A stretch of 16,400 nt of DNA, taken from the NCBI GenBank assembly GCA_031425275.1, contig JANPJA010000007.1, positions 1-16,400 on the forward strand. The letters run 5' to 3'. The DNA comes from JAIVGV01 sp031425275. Its GTDB lineage: Bacteria > Acidobacteriota > Blastocatellia > Pyrinomonadales > Pyrinomonadaceae. A model generated the notes under the pieces. The model saw nothing but the letters and a program-made list of their open reading frames with translations, had not been told where the DNA came from and made no database searches. The translations under genes and the position numbers were made by a program. Shown in pieces: positions 13,332-16,400 of the stretch; the first letter of the stretch is position 1; every line of letters starts with the position of its first letter.

Positions 13332-13589
13332 ATGGCGAGAGGTTGGGGCAAATCGGCCGAGGACGTGGAGCAGGAGGCGGAGGAGCGCGCGCAAAGTCGG
13401 GCCGCGCCCAAAGTTGACGACTCGCCCGCAGCGCGCGACCGGCGCGAGCGCATGGCGTCGCTCCAACTCTCGCGCGCGCGCACGCTCGAAGGGTTGGAGC
13501 GCACCACCAACCGCGCCCACCGCGAGATGCTCAGCCGCACGCTGCGCTCGCTCGAAACTCAATTAGAAACTTTAGAGGAGAAAGATTGA
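13332..13589 (+). CDS. Small charged helical hypothetical protein (85 residues)
   Basis: The frame runs from ATG at 13332 to TGA at 13589. The protein starts MARGWGKSAEDVEQEAEE, is rich in Arg, Glu and Ala, and has no Cys, signal peptide or membrane segment. The second half (45-83, SRARTLEGLERTTNRAHREMLSRTLRSLETQLETLEE, given here in outline only) is strongly helical with a leucine heptad-like pattern, so a coiled coil or dimer is likely. I associate the MARGW start with a small family of acidobacterial proteins of unknown function, but this is from memory. There is no Shine-Dalgarno; the ATG follows seven T residues at the edge of a repeat element. It converges on the membrane-protein gene at 13605 with 15 bases between. 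Confidence 0.75.
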   Translation: MARGWGKSAEDVEQEAEERAQSRAAPKVDDSPAARDRRERMASLQLSRARTLEGLERTTNRAHREMLSRTLRSLETQLETLEEKD

Positions 13590-13604
13590 TAGCCGCCGCA
13601 GCCT

Positions 13605-13880
13605 CTACGACAGACTTTTTCGCGCCCGTCTCGCGACGAACAGCATCAGGAATCTCAGCCCGCTCAACCCGATAAAGACTCCCAGCCACCAGCGGTAATA
13701 ATCGCGCCACAAAGCTTTCGTCATCTCCGCCACGTTGATCGCCACGTTCGGATCGCCCGCGCCAGAGATGAGAGGTCTGAGCGAGGCTTCGTAAGCAGAG
13801 CCGGCGACCGTCGCGGCAACGAGTACGATGACGAAATACTGCGCCCACGTTAGAAGCTCGCGCCGGGCATCGTTGGGCAT
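13605..13880 (-). CDS. Two-transmembrane-helix hypothetical protein (91 residues)
   Basis: ATG at 13880 to TAG at 13605. Helix 1 spans about residues 12-31 (WAQYFVIVLVAATVAGSAYE). A loop of about 30 residues follows (PLISGAGDPNVAINVAEM), then helix 2 at about 64-84 (WWLGVFIGLSGLRFLMLFV) and a basic C-terminus ARRARKSLS. The positive C-terminus suggests both ends face the cytoplasm. I do not recognise a family. AGGAGAG lies about 12 bases upstream. It starts 35 bases after the dus stop and is likely cotranscribed with dus. A longer frame through 14318 exists on this strand, but it runs across dus and is not real. Confidence 0.8.
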   Translation of the reverse strand: MPNDARRELLTWAQYFVIVLVAATVAGSAYEASLRPLISGAGDPNVAINVAEMTKALWRDYYRWWLGVFIGLSGLRFLMLFVARRARKSLS

Positions 13881-13915
13881 AAAACTCTCGCACTCTCCTG
13901 ATTGACTCGCCCTGC

Positions 13916-14980
13916 TCAAACTTCGATAGTCGCGGCCTCGCACGAGTCGAGGGCGGGCGCGTCTTCGGGCTCGCTCGCCTCGCCCTCGCCGACGTAGGTG
14001 CGACCGGCCGCCACGGTCTCGAAGTAGTCGTCGATGTGGTCGAGGACTTCCGTGACGGAGTGCGAGTGGTAGATGACTTGGCGGAAGCGCGAGCCGCCGG
14101 TGAGGCCGCGCGTGAACTGTCCGGCCAACTGTTTCATGCGGCCGATGGCGGGCAGCTCCGGCATGTCGGCGCGCAGCAAATCGAAGTATTCGAGCAGCAC
14201 GGCGCGCTTGTCGGCGAGCGTCGGCTCGAAGGGCTCGCGGCCCGCGCTGATGTCTTCGATCTGGCGAAATATCCACGGGTTCGCCATCGCGCCGCGGCCG
14301 ATGAGGATGCCGTCGCAATTCGTCTCGCGCCAGCGCGCGAAGGCCTCTTCGGGCGTCGTCACGTCGCCGCTGCCGGAGACGGGGATTTTCACCACCTCTT
14401 TAATCTGGCGGACTAAGTCCCAGTTCGCCCGCCCCTTGTAAGCCTGCTCTTTGGTGCGGCCGTGGAGGGCGATGTGCTCGACGCCGCAGTCTTCGGCGAG
14501 CCGGGCGGTCTCGACCGCGTTAATATTGTTGTCGTAGAAGCCCGCGCGGATTTTGATCGTGAGCGGGATCGTGATCGCCCGTTTGATCTCTTTCAAAATC
14601 GTTTCGAGCCGCGGGTGATCGCGGAGCAGCCCCGACCCGCCGCCGTGCTTGACGACTTTGGGCGCGGGGCAGCCGCAGTTCACGTCGAGGAGGTCGGCCC
14701 CGACCTGCTCGGCCATCTCGGCGGCCATCCGCATCCGCGCGGGCTGGCCGCCGAAAATCTGGACGGCGAACGGCCGCTCGTAGTCGAAGAAGCGCATCTG
14801 CCGCTTCGACTTTGGGTTGTTGCGCGTCAAGCCTTCGACCGAGATGAACTCCGAGACGGTCAGGCCGATCCCGCCCCTCCGCTTCAACAGCGCGCGGAAC
14901 GGCACGTCGGTGACGCCCGCCATCGGCGACAGCACCAGCGGCGGGCTGATCTCGACATCTCTGATCTTGAATGGCTTCAT
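13916..14980 (-). CDS. dus: tRNA-dihydrouridine synthase
   Basis: 354 residues. An FMN-dependent enzyme that reduces uridine to dihydrouridine in the D-loop or variable region of tRNA, using NADPH. The TIM-barrel start is PPLVLSPMAGVTDVPFR (13-29). The Dus signature is DVNCGCPAPKVVKHGGGSGL (99-118), with probable catalytic Cys104. IKIRAGF, ALHGRTKEQAYKGRANWD and SGSGDVTTPEEA form FMN- and tRNA-contacting loops, and IGRGAMANPWIF is the phosphate site. The overall pattern is that of the NifR3/DusB subgroup. I chose the ATG at 14980 (MKPFKI); the longer frame to 15052 would translate a repeat element. No Shine-Dalgarno is visible because a heptamer element ends 7 bases upstream. The DUF4920 gene upstream and the membrane-protein gene downstream are co-directional. 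Confidence 0.95.
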   Translation of the reverse strand: MKPFKIRDVEISPPLVLSPMAGVTDVPFRALLKRRGGIGLTVSEFISVEGLTRNNPKSKRQMRFFDYERPFAVQIFGGQPARMRMAAEMAEQVGADLLDVNCGCPAPKVVKHGGGSGLLRDHPRLETILKEIKRAITIPLTIKIRAGFYDNNINAVETARLAEDCGVEHIALHGRTKEQAYKGRANWDLVRQIKEVVKIPVSGSGDVTTPEEAFARWRETNCDGILIGRGAMANPWIFRQIEDISAGREPFEPTLADKRAVLLEYFDLLRADMPELPAIGRMKQLAGQFTRGLTGGSRFRQVIYHSHSVTEVLDHIDDYFETVAAGRTYVGEGEASEPEDAPALDSCEAATIEV

Positions 14981-14987
14981 AACGAGT

Positions 14988-15103
14988 GTCAGTGGTCGGT
15001 GGTCAGTGGTCAGTGGTTCGTGGCTGATGCGCGGCCCGTTGAAAATAAGCACTCACGGCTCGGCGCCACAAAACAACTGACCACCGACCACTGACGACTG
15101 ACG
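14988..15103. repeat. Inverted heptamer-repeat element B between dus and the DUF4920 gene
   Basis: Left arm: five 7-base units from 14988 to 15022 (GTCAGTG, GTCGGTG, GTCAGTG, GTCAGTG, GTTCGTG). Right arm: GACCACC, GACCACT, GACGACT and a partial unit at 15079-15103. Bases 14988-15004 are the exact 17-base inverse of 15079-15095. The 56-base core aligns with that of element A at roughly 55-60 % identity, with a shared run near its right end (AAACAA). The element fills 116 of the 126 bases between the two co-directional genes. Confidence 0.85.
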
Positions 15104-15106
15104 TTC

Positions 15107-15721
15107 TCACTTCCGCAGTTCGACTCCGGTGGCCGTGAAGCTCAACTCGTCGGCCGTGCCGTCGGGGTTGCGCTTGAGCTTCGCGCCTTCCTTCTCGAAG
15201 TGGTCGGCGTCCGCTTTGGTGAGCGTCTTCAGGGTGAACACGCCCTCGGCGCGGGCGCGCAGGCCCGCCGAGTTGAACGGGACGGCGAACGAGTGATCTT
15301 TCATATTCACGCGCACCCCGCGCGCGCCCTTCTCCGGCGCGAGTTCCATCCAGCAGCCCTGCTTCTGGCAGACGCGCTCGACGACGCCCTCGACGACGAC
15401 GTTCTGCTCGGCGTACTTCGCCGGCTCTTTCAGCAGCGCGGCGAAATCCACCGCCGCCGAGTCGCCGATGGGCGCGCCGCGTTTGACCACCTCGCCCGCC
15501 GCCGGGTTCACGTCGGCCCCGCCCTCGGGCCGCGCGCCGTGTGCGCCGTGGCCATCGTGCCCGGCCTTATGGCCTTCCTTGTGCTCGGCCTTGTGACCTT
15601 CTTTGTGCTCGGCCTTATGCTCGGCCTTGTGGCCTTCTTTGTGCGCGGGTTCCTGCGCGGCGGCGGTCGCGGCACAGGCGGCGGCGAGGGCCATGGCGGG
15701 CAACAGTTTTTTCAAGCTCAT
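15107..15721 (-). CDS. Secreted DUF4920 protein with His/Lys tetrapeptide repeats
   Basis: 204 residues. A signal peptide (KK at 4-5, hydrophobic 6-21, cleavage near AAA-Q at 22-23) precedes seven tandem tetrapeptides of HKEG/HKAE/HKAG type (27-54) and a short HDGHGAHG stretch (55-62). The rest (about 82-178) matches the DUF4920 family as I recall it: GAPIGDSAAVDFAALLKEPAKY, VVEGVVERVCQKQGCWM with Cys118 and Cys123, and RVNMKDHSFAVPFN. The family is periplasmic, of unknown function, and OB-fold-like; Cys and His suggest metal binding. The His-rich repeat would bind transition metals such as Zn, Ni or Cu; this is inference. I chose the ATG at 15721; a GTG at 15736 would add five residues. No strong Shine-Dalgarno is visible. 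It is divergent from the TPR-like gene at 15798. Confidence 0.88.
   Translation of the reverse strand: MSLKKLLPAMALAAACAATAAAQEPAHKEGHKAEHKAEHKEGHKAEHKEGHKAGHDGHGAHGARPEGGADVNPAAGEVVKRGAPIGDSAAVDFAALLKEPAKYAEQNVVVEGVVERVCQKQGCWMELAPEKGARGVRVNMKDHSFAVPFNSAGLRARAEGVFTLKTLTKADADHFEKEGAKLKRNPDGTADELSFTATGVELRK
15560..15643. repeat. Seven 12-bp tandem repeats coding for HKxx units
   Basis: This stretch inside the DUF4920 gene is seven tandem 12-bp units, each coding His-Lys plus EG, AE or AG on the minus strand. Copy number is likely variable between strains. Confidence 0.8.
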
Positions 15722-15797
15722 TCGTCGTGGACTCACTTTCGGTTAGAATACGGGAGTGTCGATCTCGGTCGAAACTTCAAGACCTCGGATTATAGCA

Positions 15798-16298
15798 ATG
15801 CGCCGCAGACTCATCCAATCGCTCGGCCTCGCGTGGACGCTCGCTTACGCCGGATTCGTCGTCTGGCTCTACGCGACCGCGCCGCGCTCGGTCGCCGAGA
15901 TCGGGACGGGCGCGAGCGTCGCGGTCGGGACTTACGAGGTTGACGCCGCGCGCTTCGAGGCCGCGCGCGAGTTGTTCCGGCGCGAGCAGTACCGCGCGGC
16001 GCGCGACGAGTGGGCGCGCGCCGATCCGGCCCGGCGCGACGCGCGCACGCAGTTTTACACGGCTTACGCCTTCTACCGCGAGGGCTGGGGACGCGTCTAT
16101 AACGACGACGCGCTCTTCCGCGCCGGCCTCGAAGCCGTCGAGCGCGCCAACAGTTTGTCGCCCGAAGGCGCGTTGATGGTTGACGACGCCGACCTAAAGA
16201 TGCGCACGGCGGCCGAGTTGAAGGCGGAGCTACAGGGGGGCGCGGAGCGGTCGTGGGGCGACATCAACCCCGCGAAAGTTTTTCGGGAGCGGAAGTGA
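15798..16298 (+). CDS. Membrane-anchored TPR-like hypothetical protein
   Basis: 166 residues from the ATG at 15798 to TGA at 16298. RRR at 2-4 followed by a hydrophobic helix (8-27, SLGLAWTLAYAGFVVWLYAT) makes an N-terminal signal anchor with the rest probably outside. Residues about 50-122 are helical with a TPR-like layout (FEAARELFRREQYRAARDEW, then QFYTAYAFYREGWGRVYNDD and FRAGLEAVERANSLSP). I infer protein-protein interaction, with no known function. An in-frame GTG at 15756 would add 14 residues and put the helix further in; neither start has a Shine-Dalgarno. It is divergent from the DUF4920 gene. A heptamer repeat begins right after the stop. Confidence 0.8.
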   Translation: MRRRLIQSLGLAWTLAYAGFVVWLYATAPRSVAEIGTGASVAVGTYEVDAARFEAARELFRREQYRAARDEWARADPARRDARTQFYTAYAFYREGWGRVYNDDALFRAGLEAVERANSLSPEGALMVDDADLKMRTAAELKAELQGGAERSWGDINPAKVFRERK

Positions 16299-16299
16299 C

Positions 16300-16388
16300 G
16301 ATTGGAAATTGCGGAATGCGGATTTCGGATTGCGGATTGGGAGACGACAGGCTTTTAATACGCAATACCAAAACCGCCTTCCGCAATT
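16300..16388. repeat. Inverted heptamer-repeat element, unit GATTGCG
   Basis: Six 7-base units of consensus GATTGCG run from 16300 to 16341. Their inverse appears at 16375-16388 (CGCCTTC, CGCAATT), which matches 16307-16320 at 13 of 14 positions. The first unit starts one base after the upstream stop codon. The element may extend past the window end. Confidence 0.7.
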
Positions 16389-16400
16389 TAGAGATAAGCC

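Noticed and set aside
14988..15103. Insertion sequence or MITE with target duplication
   Set aside because: The arms are tandem units rather than single terminal inverted repeats, and I see no flanking target duplication or transposase. It is reported as a repeat element only.

Overview
The window is a high-GC (about 65 %), gene-dense bacterial chromosome segment. I infer an Acidobacteriota genome, most likely Blastocatellia/Pyrinomonadaceae. The best pointers are a secreted protein with a C-terminal domain ending 'ELWIVPQGA', which I recognise as typical of that group, a PEP-CTERM protein, an RGG-tailed polynucleotide phosphorylase, and small acidobacterial-type hypothetical proteins. There is no phage, plasmid, IS, CRISPR, tRNA or rRNA signature. 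Most of the content is housekeeping.

Layout. From 96 to 11632 every gene is on the minus strand. Reading in transcription order (right to left): a TlpA-like thioredoxin (11632-11111) overlaps a secreted HMA-domain metal-binding protein (11130-10843), ending at a strong hairpin. Next is rpsO (10498-10232), then pnp (9825-7519), separated by a leader with several hairpins; pnp ends in a terminator at 7441-7477. A PEP-CTERM protein (7247-6627) and a PEGA/PKD/OmpA-like secreted protein (6623-5616) form a tight pair ending in a terminator at 5543-5591. A 58-residue single-pass membrane protein (5419-5243) ends at a perfect 36-bp palindromic terminator. Last come glycyl-tRNA synthetase (5043-3559), a protein with a polyaspartate tail (3537-3052), a CCA tRNA nucleotidyltransferase with an HD domain (2947-1487), and an acyl-CoA dehydrogenase with its own promoter (1331-96). 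In the right third, a type II NADH dehydrogenase (11970-13199) and an 85-residue helical protein (13332-13589) are on the plus strand. A DUF4920 protein with a His/Lys repeat (15721-15107), dus (14980-13916) and a two-helix membrane protein (13880-13605) are on the minus strand. A membrane-anchored TPR-like protein (15798-16298) is on the plus strand.

How the genes work together. rpsO-pnp is the classical ribosome/RNA-decay pair. glyS and cca are both tRNA-function genes, and dus (tRNA dihydrouridine) adds a third. The TlpA/HMA pair looks like an envelope thiol/metal module. The PEP-CTERM pair looks like surface or envelope structure. The dehydrogenases (acyl-CoA dehydrogenase, Ndh-2) are general respiration and fatty-acid metabolism.

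Most notable non-coding structure. At least five gene gaps or leaders hold short elements built from imperfect tandem 7-bp units. Four of the five also carry an inverted copy of the units at the other end. The heptamer differs from locus to locus, except that the copies at 13210-13323 and 14988-15103 are related. These two fill nearly the whole gap between adjacent co-directional genes. A second notable signal is a low-GC patch (about 50 %) with divergent codon choice inside glycyl-tRNA synthetase, covering its zinc-binding insertion. I did not find a convincing new multi-gene system.
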